From: Colwellia sp. C1TZA3
GTDB lineage: Bacteria; Pseudomonadota; Gammaproteobacteria; Enterobacterales; Alteromonadaceae
Assembly (NCBI RefSeq): GCF_007954265.1
Contig: NZ_VOLS01000003.1
Coordinates: 1-64,000 of the forward strand
Length of the DNA stretch: 64,000 bases
Direction of reading: 5' to 3'
Both the position numbers and the translations under genes were made by a program. The notes under the pieces were generated by a model. The model made no database searches. It was not told the origin of the DNA and was given only the letters and a program-made list of their open reading frames with translations. This document shows positions 18,872 through 28,309 of this stretch, one piece after another. Within the stretch, counting starts at the first letter, position 1; the number at the start of each line of letters is the position of its first letter.

Positions 18872-19780
18872 TTATTTAAGTTTGGCTAACTTTTCGATAT
18901 GTGCCGGTGAAACCCCACAACAGCCACCGATAATAGATGCACCAGATTTAAGCCAAGATAGTGCAAATTCATTATACTTTTCTGGCGGAACATCATCTCT
19001 GACACCAGAAATACCATCATTTTCATTCGCTGCGTGTAGTTCGCCAATTGGTGGGAAATTATTTGCGTACACACCTAACTGAACTTCGTTTTCAATTCCT
19101 TGATCTAATAACGCTTGTTTAGCGATTATAAGTGCGTTCTGCATTACTTCGACACGGCTACAATTAAATAATATTGCTGAAACATTTTGTCCTGCAATTT
19201 GGCTAACAGCATCATAAACTGACTCACCAGAACGTAGGGTGGACTCGGTAGATATTTCATCTTTAACGGTAAAGGCGATCCAAGTAGGTTTGCCAGTGAC
19301 AACAGTGCGAGCCTTTATCATCGCGGCTTCTGCGATAGAAGATATTGTTTCGGCTAGCCAGATATCTACATCAACCTCCTGATTTTTTATTAATAACTCA
19401 AGCAATGGCTGTGCTTGTGCGACTGAAAAAAGATCCGGTCGGTAAGAGCCTAATAATGGTGGAATACAACCCGCGACTAACAAATTTGAATTATCGTTGA
19501 CGCATTCTCGTGCTAACCTAGCAGCTAGCTTAATGAGTTCAGCCCCTTGTTTGTTAAAGCGTTTCTCTCCAATATGAAAGGGCACTAACGCATAGGTATT
19601 GGTAGTGATAATTTCAGCTCCGGCCTTTATAAAGCTACGATGCACTTGGGAGATAAAGTGTGGCGCTTCAATGAGTGCTTGAGCTGACCATTCTGGCTGC
19701 TGAAAAGGGGCGCCAATACGCTGAAGTTCACGGCCCATGCCACCGTCAAGAATTATCGGTAATGTAAACTCTAGTTTCAT
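18872..19780 (-). CDS. mmuM: Homocysteine S-methyltransferase family protein
   Basis: Enzymes of this family move a methyl group from S-methylmethionine or another donor to homocysteine, giving methionine. The 302-residue protein has the zinc-binding cysteines of the family: one in ILFNCSRVEV near residue 208 and a pair at about C287-C288 in SIIGGCCGVSP. The N-terminal ILDGGMGRELQRIGAP is typical of the barrel's first strand. It stands alone with no mmuP transporter beside it. The family is clear; the methyl donor is inferred. Confidence 0.85.
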   Translation of the reverse strand: MKLEFTLPIILDGGMGRELQRIGAPFQQPEWSAQALIEAPHFISQVHRSFIKAGAEIITTNTYALVPFHIGEKRFNKQGAELIKLAARLARECVNDNSNLLVAGCIPPLLGSYRPDLFSVAQAQPLLELLIKNQEVDVDIWLAETISSIAEAAMIKARTVVTGKPTWIAFTVKDEISTESTLRSGESVYDAVSQIAGQNVSAILFNCSRVEVMQNALIIAKQALLDQGIENEVQLGVYANNFPPIGELHAANENDGISGVRDDVPPEKYNEFALSWLKSGASIIGGCCGVSPAHIEKLAKLK

Positions 19781-19897
19781 ATTAACTTTTTCATCTGTTG
19801 TCTATAAAATAAGAGCAGAATAGCCATGCGATTGATGGAAAGCAAGTGTAAGTCGGGACATTGATAAAAATTGCACCATACTTTAGTCTTTTGCATG
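19781..19897 (-). other. Upstream region of the methyltransferase gene
   Basis: Short AT-rich leader and promoter region for the homocysteine methyltransferase, ending where the TTA flank of a family A element begins. I see no MetJ-type box pair or SAM riboswitch. Confidence 0.35.
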
Positions 19898-19900
19898 TTA

Positions 19901-20057
19901 TACCAGTTCCATTAAGTTTGTGATCTTGTTGTGCGCAGGAAAAATAATTCAAGGTAAGGCGCTAGATTGAGCAATAGCTGGCTATTGGGATTCAGAGCAA
20001 CACAGCCTTGAGCTATTTTAACTAGTACAAGTGAGCAATAACTTAATGGGATTGGTA
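19901..20057. repeat. MITE-like element, family A, copy 3 (157 bp)
   Basis: Same length and terminal repeats as copies 1 and 2, with more substitutions (GGGATTCAGAGC for GGGAGTGAGAGC; AATGGGATTGG for AATGTAATTGG). TTA flanks both ends (19898-19900, 20058-20060). It lies between the methyltransferase gene and the beta-glucan locus. Confidence 0.8.
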
Positions 20058-20174
20058 TTAGTCGCTAGTAGCAGCGTACTGACTTGGTCAACCACAAACA
20101 TACCCTTGCGTACTTAAATTATATAAAAATCATTATACCGCGCATTAGTTACCTTATTATTTACCGAAAACAGA

Positions 20175-20203
20175 TTGACCTTTAATATCAATAGAGCTAA
20201 ATT
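20175..20203 (+). promoter_or_regulatory. Promoter of the GH1 glucosidase gene
   Basis: TTGACC (20175-20180), 17 bases, then TAAATT (20198-20203). The -10 box touches the LacI-type operator at 20203-20216. The same hexamers, spacing and adjoining operator occur before the TonB receptor gene (23335-23363). Confidence 0.65.
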
Positions 20204-20216
20204 GAAAGCGCTTCCA
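20203..20216. promoter_or_regulatory. LacI-type operator, site 1 (GH1 promoter)
   Basis: TGAAAGCGCTTCCA, a palindrome around AAGCGCTT with one mismatch to the TGGAAGCGCTTCCA consensus of this locus. It lies just downstream of the -10 box, 83 bases before the GH1 start codon. The central CG and palindromic shape are those of LacI/GalR-family operators. The probable binder is the regulator at 38544-39542. Confidence 0.75.
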
Positions 20217-20298
20217 GATGCTGTAAAAAAGCTGAAAGCTCTAAAATCATTGACGCTAACTAAAACCACTAACAATAAATCACTAAGAATAAATAACT

Positions 20299-21651
20299 AT
20301 GAAATTGACTTTACCTTATAACTCAAAAATGAATTCAACAGATTTTATTTATGGCGTTGCTACTGCCTCATTCCAAATCGAGGGAGGTATCAACCAACGA
20401 TTGCCCTGTATCTGGGATACATTTTGCTCTTTAGAAAACAGTATTGTTGATGGTTCAAATGGAGACATTGCCTGTGATCATTACCATAGATGGCCTCAAG
20501 ACATTGAGATGATTGAATCTCTCGGCGTTGATGCTTATCGTTTATCTATTTCATGGGGAAGGATTATTAATGAAGATGGCAGTATCAATGAAGCAGGTGT
20601 CACATTTTATATTGCCTTGTTAGATAAATTAGTTGAAAAAAACATTAAATCCTTTGTTACGCTTTATCACTGGGATTTACCTCAACACCTTGAAGATAAA
20701 GGTGGTTGGTTAAACAGAGAAACAGCTTACGAATTTCAAAAATATACCGAAATAGTTATTAAAGCATTTGGCAATAGAGTGCATTCTTATGCAACATTAA
20801 ATGAGCCTTTCTGTAGCGCTTATTTAGGCTATGAAATTGGCATTCATGCACCGGGTATTAAAGGTAAAGAGTTCGGTAAAAAGGCGGCTCATCACCTTTT
20901 GCTTGCGCATGGTTTAGCAATGAAATCACTTAAAAAATTAAGCCCAAACACACTTAATGGCATCGTACTTAATTTTACCCCTTGCTACCCTGCTTCTGAA
21001 AATTCAGCTGATATAGCAGCAGCTCAGTTCGCCGATGATTATTTTAATCAATGGTATATCAAGCCTATTTTTGATGCTCAATATCCAAAAATACTTTCAC
21101 AACTGCCATTATCGCAACATCCTGATATTATTACAGGTGATATGGACATCATTGCAGAATCTGTTGATTTTTTAGGTATTAATTATTATACACGTGCAAT
21201 ATATCAAGCTGATGAAAGTGAAATATTCACTCAAATTTCCCTCAAAGATGTTGCTTTAACAGATATGGGTTGGGAAATATATCCAACAGGTTTTTCTGAT
21301 TTATTGATTTCTTTAAATGCCAAATACACCTTACCTCCCATTTATATCACTGAAAATGGCGCAGCGATGCCTGACAGCATCAAAGACGGCAAAGTAGAAG
21401 ATGCTCACCGAGTCGCTTATTACCAAAGCCACCTTAACGCGGTAAATACAGCCATTGAAGCAGGTGTCGATATCAGAGGTTACTTTGCTTGGAGCTTGAT
21501 GGATAATTTTGAATGGGCTGAAGGCTATTTAAAAAGATTTGGTATTGTTTATGTTGATTATCAAAGCCAAGAAAGAACAATAAAAGCCAGTGGTTACGCC
21601 TATCGTGATTTAATCAATCAACGAAAAAACAATATTTTATCAAATAGTTAA
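20299..21651 (+). CDS. GH1 family beta-glucosidase
   Basis: Hydrolyses terminal beta-D-glucosyl residues from oligosaccharides. The 450-residue protein has the GH1 N-terminal signature DFIYGVATASFQIEGG near residue 15, the acid/base glutamate in ATLNEPF at E169, and the nucleophile in YITENGAA at E352. The C-terminal AWSLMDNFEWAEGY is also conserved. There is no signal peptide, so it is cytoplasmic. The promoter carries a LacI-type operator, and a GPH symporter gene follows in the same direction after 174 bases. Together they would import and cleave beta-glucan oligosaccharides. Confidence 0.93.
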   Translation: MKLTLPYNSKMNSTDFIYGVATASFQIEGGINQRLPCIWDTFCSLENSIVDGSNGDIACDHYHRWPQDIEMIESLGVDAYRLSISWGRIINEDGSINEAGVTFYIALLDKLVEKNIKSFVTLYHWDLPQHLEDKGGWLNRETAYEFQKYTEIVIKAFGNRVHSYATLNEPFCSAYLGYEIGIHAPGIKGKEFGKKAAHHLLLAHGLAMKSLKKLSPNTLNGIVLNFTPCYPASENSADIAAAQFADDYFNQWYIKPIFDAQYPKILSQLPLSQHPDIITGDMDIIAESVDFLGINYYTRAIYQADESEIFTQISLKDVALTDMGWEIYPTGFSDLLISLNAKYTLPPIYITENGAAMPDSIKDGKVEDAHRVAYYQSHLNAVNTAIEAGVDIRGYFAWSLMDNFEWAEGYLKRFGIVYVDYQSQERTIKASGYAYRDLINQRKNNILSNS

Positions 21652-21825
21652 TTGAAAAATAAAATACTTTAAACACAACTATCATTAAAAGAAATGTTGT
21701 CTCCATATGATACCAATAACGCTGTTTTAAGTGTTTTAAACTATCTTTTGAATATAATTGAACAATTTAAAGTGTCATTGTATATAAAATAAGAAGAATA
21801 TTAACTTTAAAAAAAAGAGATTTAC

Positions 21826-23154
21826 ATGCTACAAATTAAAGAAAAAATAGCTTACGGTTTGGGCGACACGGCCAGTAATATCATCTTCCAAACGGTGATG
21901 ATGTTTTTACTTATTTATTATACCGATGTTGTTGGTCTTTCTCCGGCACTCGTTGGCACTCTTTTTCTTGTTGTTAGAATATTTGATGCGATCACAGATC
22001 CCTTAATGGGGGCAATGGCCGATAGAACGAAAACTAAGTGGGGACAATTCAGGCCTTATTTGTTATGGCTAGCCCTGCCTTTTTGCCTGATCAGTATTTT
22101 GGCTTTTACCACATTTGATTTGTCTGAAAATGGTAAAATTGTTTACGCATTTGCTACTTATACTTTGTTAATGATCGCTTATACCGCCATAAACATTCCT
22201 TATTCAGCGCTAGGTGGTGTGCTTACCGCTGACCCTCAAGAACGCGTATCAGTGCAATCATATCGATTTGTTTTTGGTATGTTAGGCGGCCTAATTGTTG
22301 CCGCAGGCACTATGCCATTAGTCGAATGGTTTGGTGCTGGAGATAAAGCACAAGGCTATCAGTACACTATGATAGCAATGAGCTTACTAGGCTTAATTCT
22401 TTTTCTGCTTTGTTTTGCCGGTACTAAAGAAAGAGTCAGCCCACCAAAAGATCAAAACTCAACCTTTAAAGAAGATTTGTCTGCCTTATGGAAGAATGAT
22501 CAATGGCGAATTCTTTGCTTAGCTGGATTATTGCTGTTAAGTGGTCAAGTACTGCGCGGCACACTGGCGGTTTATTATGTGAAGTATTATTTAGGTCGCG
22601 CTGACCTGATCACTTTGTTTATGACTTTAGGAATGATAGGTAGCATTTTAGGGTGCGCACTAGCGCTACCACTATCTAAAAAAGTATGTAAAATTAAAGC
22701 CTATATTAGCTTACAATCAATCGCTGCTTTTATTTGTATTATCAGTTATTTTGTTGACAGTGAACAAATATTTATGGCGTTTACTTTATTTTTTCTTTGG
22801 AGTTTTTTCCTACAAATGGCAACCCCCTTACTTTGGGCGAAAATGGCTGATACTATCGATTATGGCCACTACAAAACTGGCGTTAGAATAACGGGCATGG
22901 TTTATTCAGCTATCGTTTTTTTCATCAAACTTGGCGTTGCTATTGGCGGTGCATTAGCGGGTTGGTTATTAGCATATTATGGTTACCAAGCTGATGTAGA
23001 ACAAAGCACTAACACGCAACAAGGCATCTTAGCTGCTTTTACTATTTTTCCTGCTATAGGTTCGATATTAGTTGCCTGGGTAATGCGCTGGTACATACTT
23101 GATGCAAAAAAAGTGCAGTTTATTCACCAGTCTTTAAAAAAAACATCAAGTTAG
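21826..23154 (+). CDS. GPH-family sugar:cation symporter (MFS)
   Basis: The 442-residue protein has about 12 membrane segments and the glycoside-pentoside-hexuronide signature: KIAYGLGDTASNIIFQ at the N-terminus, RIFDAITDPLMGAMADRTKT with GQFRPYLLW in the first third, and WAKMADTIDYGHYKTGVR in the C-terminal half. Relatives such as MelB, LacS and XynB import glycosides with Na+ or H+. An AGAGA Shine-Dalgarno precedes the ATG. Its place after the GH1 gene suggests transport of glucosides or short gluco-oligosaccharides; the substrate is inferred. Confidence 0.88.
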   Translation: MLQIKEKIAYGLGDTASNIIFQTVMMFLLIYYTDVVGLSPALVGTLFLVVRIFDAITDPLMGAMADRTKTKWGQFRPYLLWLALPFCLISILAFTTFDLSENGKIVYAFATYTLLMIAYTAINIPYSALGGVLTADPQERVSVQSYRFVFGMLGGLIVAAGTMPLVEWFGAGDKAQGYQYTMIAMSLLGLILFLLCFAGTKERVSPPKDQNSTFKEDLSALWKNDQWRILCLAGLLLLSGQVLRGTLAVYYVKYYLGRADLITLFMTLGMIGSILGCALALPLSKKVCKIKAYISLQSIAAFICIISYFVDSEQIFMAFTLFFLWSFFLQMATPLLWAKMADTIDYGHYKTGVRITGMVYSAIVFFIKLGVAIGGALAGWLLAYYGYQADVEQSTNTQQGILAAFTIFPAIGSILVAWVMRWYILDAKKVQFIHQSLKKTSS

Positions 23155-23174
23155 TTCATTTAAAGAATGTAAAC

Positions 23175-23202
23175 CGCTAGCCTAAAAATGATATAGCTAG
23201 CG
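23175..23202 (+). other. Small hairpin after the GPH symporter gene
   Basis: CGCTAGC pairs with GCTAGCG across a 14-base loop, 20 bases after the stop codon, with no T-run. It could stabilise or partly end the transcript. The rest of 23155-23330 shows nothing else. Confidence 0.3.
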
Positions 23203-23334
23203 CCTTATTAGCGAATTAAAGTCGCCTCTATCAAATAAATAAATACACGTTAAATTTAGCAACTAAACAATATTTGAACTTAAATTTAACGAGTAAAAGC
23301 TCTAAAATAGTTAACTTTATTTATTAAAATACTG

Positions 23335-23363
23335 TTGACCTTATTAGTAAAATATTTTAAATT
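23335..23363 (+). promoter_or_regulatory. Promoter of the TonB receptor gene
   Basis: TTGACC (23335-23340), a 17-base spacer and TAAATT (23358-23363): the same hexamers and spacing as the GH1 promoter. The first of two operators begins one base beyond the -10 box. Confidence 0.65.
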
Positions 23364-23364
23364 G

Positions 23365-23378
23365 TGGAAGCGCTTCCT
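23365..23378. promoter_or_regulatory. LacI-type operator, site 2 (TonB receptor promoter)
   Basis: TGGAAGCGCTTCCT, one mismatch from a perfect palindrome, placed across the expected transcription start. Its centre is 42 bases, about four helical turns, from site 3, so two dimers could sit on the same face of the DNA. Confidence 0.8.
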
Positions 23379-23406
23379 GATTGAAGTATGTTTTTTTAAA
23401 TTGAAC

Positions 23407-23420
23407 TGGAAGCGCTTCCA
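23407..23420. promoter_or_regulatory. LacI-type operator, site 3 (TonB receptor leader)
   Basis: TGGAAGCGCTTCCA, a perfect 14-base palindrome and the best site of the five. It lies in the probable 5' untranslated region, 45 bases before the ATG. Confidence 0.85.
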
Positions 23421-23464
23421 AAAATATAATCATCATAATATGAAATACCTCGGGGAAATACACG

Positions 23465-26443
23465 ATGAATTCAACTTTTAAAAAAACTCAACTTGCTACA
23501 AGTTTATCTATAATTTTAGGCGTAACGGCAATAACGCCGGTTTTTGCTGCTGAAGAAGTTATAAAAGATAAAACTGAAGTGATCGAAGTTACGGGTATCC
23601 GTAGCAGTATGGTTAAGTCAATGGATATGAAGCGCTCCGCTAGTGGTATCGTTGATGCTATTAACGCCGAAGACATTGGTAAATTTCCAGACAGTAACTT
23701 AGCTGAATCGTTACAACGTATTACCGGTATTTCTATAGAAAGATCAAACGGTGAAGGCAGTAAAGTCACCGCTCGTGGTTTTGGTCCTGAACGTAACTTA
23801 GTAACGCTTAATGGTCGTCAACTTCCCACTACTACCGGTGATCGTTCGTTTGATTTCTCTAACCTTGCTGCTGAAGGTGTTAGCGGTGTCCAGGTATACA
23901 AAACCTCAAAAGCCGACGTTCCTACCGGTGGTATTGGCGCAACAATCAATATTACTACCCATCGCCCGCTTGATAATCCTGGCGAACAAGCAGTATTTAG
24001 CGCAGAAGCATTAAAAGACAATACAACCAAAGAAGGTTCTACTACGCCACAATTTTCGGGCTTGTATTCAAATACATTTGATGATGGTAAATTTGGTGTT
24101 TCGATATCAGGCAGTTATTCAGAGCGTGAAAGTGGCAGTCAGCAAGGTAAAACAGCTTTTTGGCGAAGTTTTTCAGGTGTCCAGGACAACGACTGGGGTG
24201 GCTCTAATGCCGCATGGGGTGGTGTAGGAAGAGATGATAGCCAAACTAATCGCCCAGGCGACGATGATATTTATTCAGTACCACAAAATACTATTTACAA
24301 ATTTGAAGAGCAACAGCGTAAAAGAAGTAATGCACAATTAGTACTGCAATATAGCCCAACAGATGACATCACGGCGACACTTGATTACACCTATGTAAAA
24401 AAAGAAAATGACACACAATTTAACGACATTTCAGTATGGTATAATTTTGGACCAAGCGAAAATATCTGGACAGATGGCCCGATAAGTTCTCCTGCTGTTT
24501 ATTCTGAAACTTTTGATCCAAATAACCCTACCGATCTTGCGATGGGCGGTGGTGACTCTAGTATTAAAGATGAAACTAAATCGCTTGGCTTAAATATAGA
24601 ATGGCAAGTAAACAACAGCTTAGAGCTAAGATTAGATCATCACGACTCGTCAGCTCAAAGCGATCCAAATAGTCCTTTAGGTTCAGGTAACACTATCGGT
24701 ATGGCTGCCTTTGTTCGTACCGCTTCTGCCACTGACTATACGGGCGATATTCCAGTACTATCTGTTACTGGCGGTAATGCAGTTCAAGCCTCAGACATGA
24801 TTGTAACAGGTAGTTCTTTTATCAATATCAAAAACCGTGCTGATATTACACAAACTCAACTGCATGGTAATTATATTCTTGAAGAAGCCGGTAGCATAGA
24901 TTTTGGCCTATCATTGACCAGTTCTGAAAGCCGACATAGAGAAAAAAATGTTCAACGAAATAACTGGGGTGGTGAAGGTACTGCGGGTTCATTCGATGAG
25001 TCATTATTCCCACGTAAAAGCATTAGTGACCAATTTGACAACCTAAGCGGTGGTAACTTTGAAGGCTATAATGGCGATGTGGAAATTTTAGAGAATTATT
25101 TCGCTTTTGATTTTAATGGCGTTAGACAACGTGCTGTCGATGTATTAGGTGTGCAGGCATCTGCTTTAGGTGATTGTGGTAATTCATTTTGTCCATCAAG
25201 CGACTACGCTTCACAAACTGACCAATATACTAAAGAAGAAATGACTTCAGTTTACTTCCAGTATAACTACGAAGGTGAAATTGGTACTATGCCATTTGAT
25301 GTTCATTTTGGTATACGTTATGAAGAAACAGACGTTACTTCAACTTCTTCAGTGCCAGAATTTACTAATGAGCCCCGCTGGGAAGGTACCAGTGAAGTAT
25401 CACTATTAAGCTCTGGTAATGTTATTTACGGTACACAAGAAGCAAGCTATGATCATTTGCTACCCAGCATTAACTTTAATTTAGAAGTTACTGATGATGT
25501 TATTCTTCGCGCAGCTTACAGTGAAACTATTGGCCGTCCTCAATATACCAATATGATTGGTGGTACATTGTTAAATCCTGGTGCTCGTGTGGGTGGTGGT
25601 ATAGGTTCTACCGGTAACGCTGGTTTATTACCACTTGAATCTGAAAACATCGATTTTTCAGCAGAATGGTATTATGGCGAAGGTAGTTACGTTTCATTAG
25701 GCTATTTCACTAAAGACGTAAAAAACGATATATTAGTAGACACTGTAAATACTACCACAGGTATTGTTAACCCTGCTGACGGTCCTTATACGGAAGAGGC
25801 ACGTGCTGCTGTAGGCAATGATGGTTTAGCACAACGTCAATACATCTTTGATACTTATAGCGAAACAGATCCAGAACACGTATTTATGGAAGGTGGCAAC
25901 ATTATTATTTTAGGTAATGCTGCGACTGATAACCTAATGAATTTTGGTATTAGTACCCCGATAAATTTAACTGAAAAAACTGGCTATGACGGTATTGAGT
26001 TTGCCGTACAACATTTATTCGGCGATAGCGGCTTTGGTGGTATTATTAATTACACTAAAACAAATACTGACAATGAACATGATGACTTTAATATTGGCGC
26101 TCAAGCGGCTGAATTAGGTATTAGTGATTCAGCTAACGTTGTGGGGTTCTACGAAAAAGATGGTTTATCAATACGTATTGCTTACAACTGGCGTGATAAA
26201 TTCTTAGTAGCGCTTGTACAAGATGGTGGCGCAGGTCCTGGGCCACGTTATATTGAAGAATATGCTCAAGTTGATATGACCGTAAGTTACGATGTACCAC
26301 AAGCAGAAGGATTAACTGTTTTCTTCAATGCTATCAACATTACTGAAGAAAATGCTCGTACTAGCGGACGTGATGAACGACAAGTATTAGATTCAATTCA
26401 ACAAGGTGCACGCTACTCTTTAGGTGCTCGCTATACATTCTAA
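23465..26443 (+). CDS. TonB-dependent outer-membrane receptor (SusC-like/CarB type)
   Basis: Outer-membrane channel that takes up substrate with energy from TonB. The 992-residue protein has a signal peptide (residues 1-29, ending PVFAAEE), an N-terminal plug with VIEVTGIRSSMVKSMDMKR, the segment IGKFPDSNLAESLQRITGIS and ARGFGPERNLVTLNGRQLP, then a beta-barrel ending GARYSLGARYTF with the terminal aromatic. These plug motifs are those of proteobacterial receptors in polysaccharide loci. A GGGGA Shine-Dalgarno precedes the ATG. Two operators sit in its promoter. It probably imports laminarin-type oligosaccharides; the substrate is inferred from the neighbours. Confidence 0.93.
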   Translation: MNSTFKKTQLATSLSIILGVTAITPVFAAEEVIKDKTEVIEVTGIRSSMVKSMDMKRSASGIVDAINAEDIGKFPDSNLAESLQRITGISIERSNGEGSKVTARGFGPERNLVTLNGRQLPTTTGDRSFDFSNLAAEGVSGVQVYKTSKADVPTGGIGATINITTHRPLDNPGEQAVFSAEALKDNTTKEGSTTPQFSGLYSNTFDDGKFGVSISGSYSERESGSQQGKTAFWRSFSGVQDNDWGGSNAAWGGVGRDDSQTNRPGDDDIYSVPQNTIYKFEEQQRKRSNAQLVLQYSPTDDITATLDYTYVKKENDTQFNDISVWYNFGPSENIWTDGPISSPAVYSETFDPNNPTDLAMGGGDSSIKDETKSLGLNIEWQVNNSLELRLDHHDSSAQSDPNSPLGSGNTIGMAAFVRTASATDYTGDIPVLSVTGGNAVQASDMIVTGSSFINIKNRADITQTQLHGNYILEEAGSIDFGLSLTSSESRHREKNVQRNNWGGEGTAGSFDESLFPRKSISDQFDNLSGGNFEGYNGDVEILENYFAFDFNGVRQRAVDVLGVQASALGDCGNSFCPSSDYASQTDQYTKEEMTSVYFQYNYEGEIGTMPFDVHFGIRYEETDVTSTSSVPEFTNEPRWEGTSEVSLLSSGNVIYGTQEASYDHLLPSINFNLEVTDDVILRAAYSETIGRPQYTNMIGGTLLNPGARVGGGIGSTGNAGLLPLESENIDFSAEWYYGEGSYVSLGYFTKDVKNDILVDTVNTTTGIVNPADGPYTEEARAAVGNDGLAQRQYIFDTYSETDPEHVFMEGGNIIILGNAATDNLMNFGISTPINLTEKTGYDGIEFAVQHLFGDSGFGGIINYTKTNTDNEHDDFNIGAQAAELGISDSANVVGFYEKDGLSIRIAYNWRDKFLVALVQDGGAGPGPRYIEEYAQVDMTVSYDVPQAEGLTVFFNAINITEENARTSGRDERQVLDSIQQGARYSLGARYTF

Positions 26444-26696
26444 TAGCCCTTTATTGAGCTTATAAGACAGTAAATCAAAGGCCGTATAAATTATTCGATA
26501 ATGTATTTGATATTTTATGTGGCCTCTTTATATATGATGTAAAAATAGAATTATTACAAAAAACATCGGTATTAAATAAATATTTTCACGCGGTTAATCG
26601 TTAATCAGGACTAGATTGGCTAAAGAAAGCGCGATATAGTTTTATTTGAAATATGTCCTTATGTTTTTTGTAAATATTTTAATTTTAAGTAAATTT
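26444..26696 (+). other. Spacer between the receptor and the halogenase-like gene
   Basis: A 253-base AT-rich gap. A weak AGGCC/GGCCT pairing follows the receptor stop, but there is no T-rich terminator. No LacI-type operator is visible, so the downstream genes may be read from the receptor promoter or from one I cannot identify. Confidence 0.35.
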
Positions 26697-28250
26697 ATGA
26701 ATAAGCCATTAAAGAAAATTGTGATTGTTGGTGGTGGCTCAGCTGGCTGGCTGACCGCTGGAATAATTGCTGCAGAACACGCCACTGGTCAAGATTCGGG
26801 TATCGAAATCACCCTAATTGAATCCGCAGATGTTGCCACTATGGGTGTTGGAGAAGGCACTTGGCCGTCAATGCGTGGTACCTTGAAAAAAATGGGCATT
26901 TCAGAAACCGAATTTCTCATTGAATGTGATGCTAGCTTTAAACAAGGGTCAAAATTTACTAATTGGATAACAAATACTGATGAATGCTATTATCATCCTT
27001 TTACCTTGCCGCATGGCTTTAATGAGATAAACCTATCACCCTATTGGCAACCATTTCGAGATAAAATCAGTTTTGCCGATGCTGTTTGTGAACAAAGTCA
27101 CTTAGGTGCTCATGGTTTAGCGCCAAAACAAATAACCACCGCTGAATATTCATTTGCAGCCAATTATGGTTATCATTTAGATTCAGCTAAATTTGGTCGG
27201 TTTTTACGCAAACACTGTACTGAAAAATTACATGTTAAACATATTATTGATCATGTCAGTAAAATCAACTCAGCAAAGAATGAAGATATAGCCTCAATTA
27301 CCACCACAAAACATGGTGATATCTCTGCTGATCTATTTATTGACTGTACAGGCTCAGCATCAATTTTATTAGCTAAACACTACAACATACCTTTTATTAG
27401 TAAAAAACATATTTTATTTAATGACTCTGCTTTAGCGGTTCATGTTCCTCATGAAAATGAAAATAGTCCTATTGCTTCTTTTACCTCATCAACCGCTCAA
27501 ACTGCTGGTTGGATTTGGGATATAGGTTTACCTTCACGCCGTGGTGTCGGTTACACCTACTCCAGTGCTCATATTAGCGATACAAAAGCTGAGGAAGAGT
27601 TAATAGAGTACATTACTCCTTTAATGGGGAAAAAGTCAGCCAACGCTGCAACGATTCGAAAAATAGTACTGAATCCCGGACACAGAGAAAAGTTTTGGCA
27701 TAAAAACTGCGTGGCCGTAGGTATGTCTGCTGGTTTTATTGAGCCTTTAGAGGCATCAGCATTAGCTTTAGTAGAGCTCTCGGCTAAAATGATCAGTGAG
27801 CAACTGCCTTTAAATCGCCAAGCAATGGACATTGTTGCTAAGCGCTTTAATAGCAAGTTTTTACATCGTTGGGACAACATCATTGATTTTCTTAAATTGC
27901 ATTACGTTTTAAATAAAAGAACAGATTCAGATTATTGGTGTGATAATAAAAATGCAACACACATCCCAGAAAGCTTACAAGAACAATTAGCCTTATGGCA
28001 ATATCAAGCGCCATATAAATATGATGCAATTCATACTGAAGAAATGTTTCCGCCAGCAAGTTTTCAATTCGTTTTATATGGTATGGGCTTTGTTACCCAA
28101 GCTTCACATAAAAAAAGAACTGACCAATCAGCAAAAGCAGACGCTTTGTTCAATGAAAATGTACAACGAACAAAACAACTATTATCTGCCTTGCCAACAA
28201 ATCGTGAATTAATTAATAAAATTAAAAAATATGGCTTACCAAAAATATAG
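26697..28250 (+). CDS. Flavin-dependent halogenase-like protein 1
   Basis: Member of the tryptophan-halogenase (PrnA/RebH) family, which uses FADH2, oxygen and halide to halogenate aromatic rings. From the ATG at 26697 it has 517 residues (a TTG at 26646 would add 17). It has the FAD motif IVGGGSAGWLTAG, GVGEGTWP, the lysine that forms the haloamine or guides HOX in DASFKQGSKF (K82), and GFIEPLEAS with the family glutamate. The W-x-W-x-I-P motif is altered to WIWDIGLP (W272, W274). It starts a run of five co-directional genes. The substrate is unknown. A hydroxylating monooxygenase is an alternative. Confidence 0.85.
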   Translation: MNKPLKKIVIVGGGSAGWLTAGIIAAEHATGQDSGIEITLIESADVATMGVGEGTWPSMRGTLKKMGISETEFLIECDASFKQGSKFTNWITNTDECYYHPFTLPHGFNEINLSPYWQPFRDKISFADAVCEQSHLGAHGLAPKQITTAEYSFAANYGYHLDSAKFGRFLRKHCTEKLHVKHIIDHVSKINSAKNEDIASITTTKHGDISADLFIDCTGSASILLAKHYNIPFISKKHILFNDSALAVHVPHENENSPIASFTSSTAQTAGWIWDIGLPSRRGVGYTYSSAHISDTKAEEELIEYITPLMGKKSANAATIRKIVLNPGHREKFWHKNCVAVGMSAGFIEPLEASALALVELSAKMISEQLPLNRQAMDIVAKRFNSKFLHRWDNIIDFLKLHYVLNKRTDSDYWCDNKNATHIPESLQEQLALWQYQAPYKYDAIHTEEMFPPASFQFVLYGMGFVTQASHKKRTDQSAKADALFNENVQRTKQLLSALPTNRELINKIKKYGLPKI

Positions 28251-28309
28251 CGATACCAACGCTTAAAAATCTAGCCACACATCAGTAAACAACATAATTT
28301 GGAATGAAA

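Noticed and set aside
23629-23642. GAAGCGCTCCGC in the TonB receptor coding sequence as an operator
   Set aside because: The right half-site is missing; it is better explained as coding sequence for the plug region.
26477-26525. AGGCC/GGCCT pairing after the receptor gene as a terminator
   Set aside because: Five base pairs around a loop of more than 30 bases and no T-run; too weak to call.
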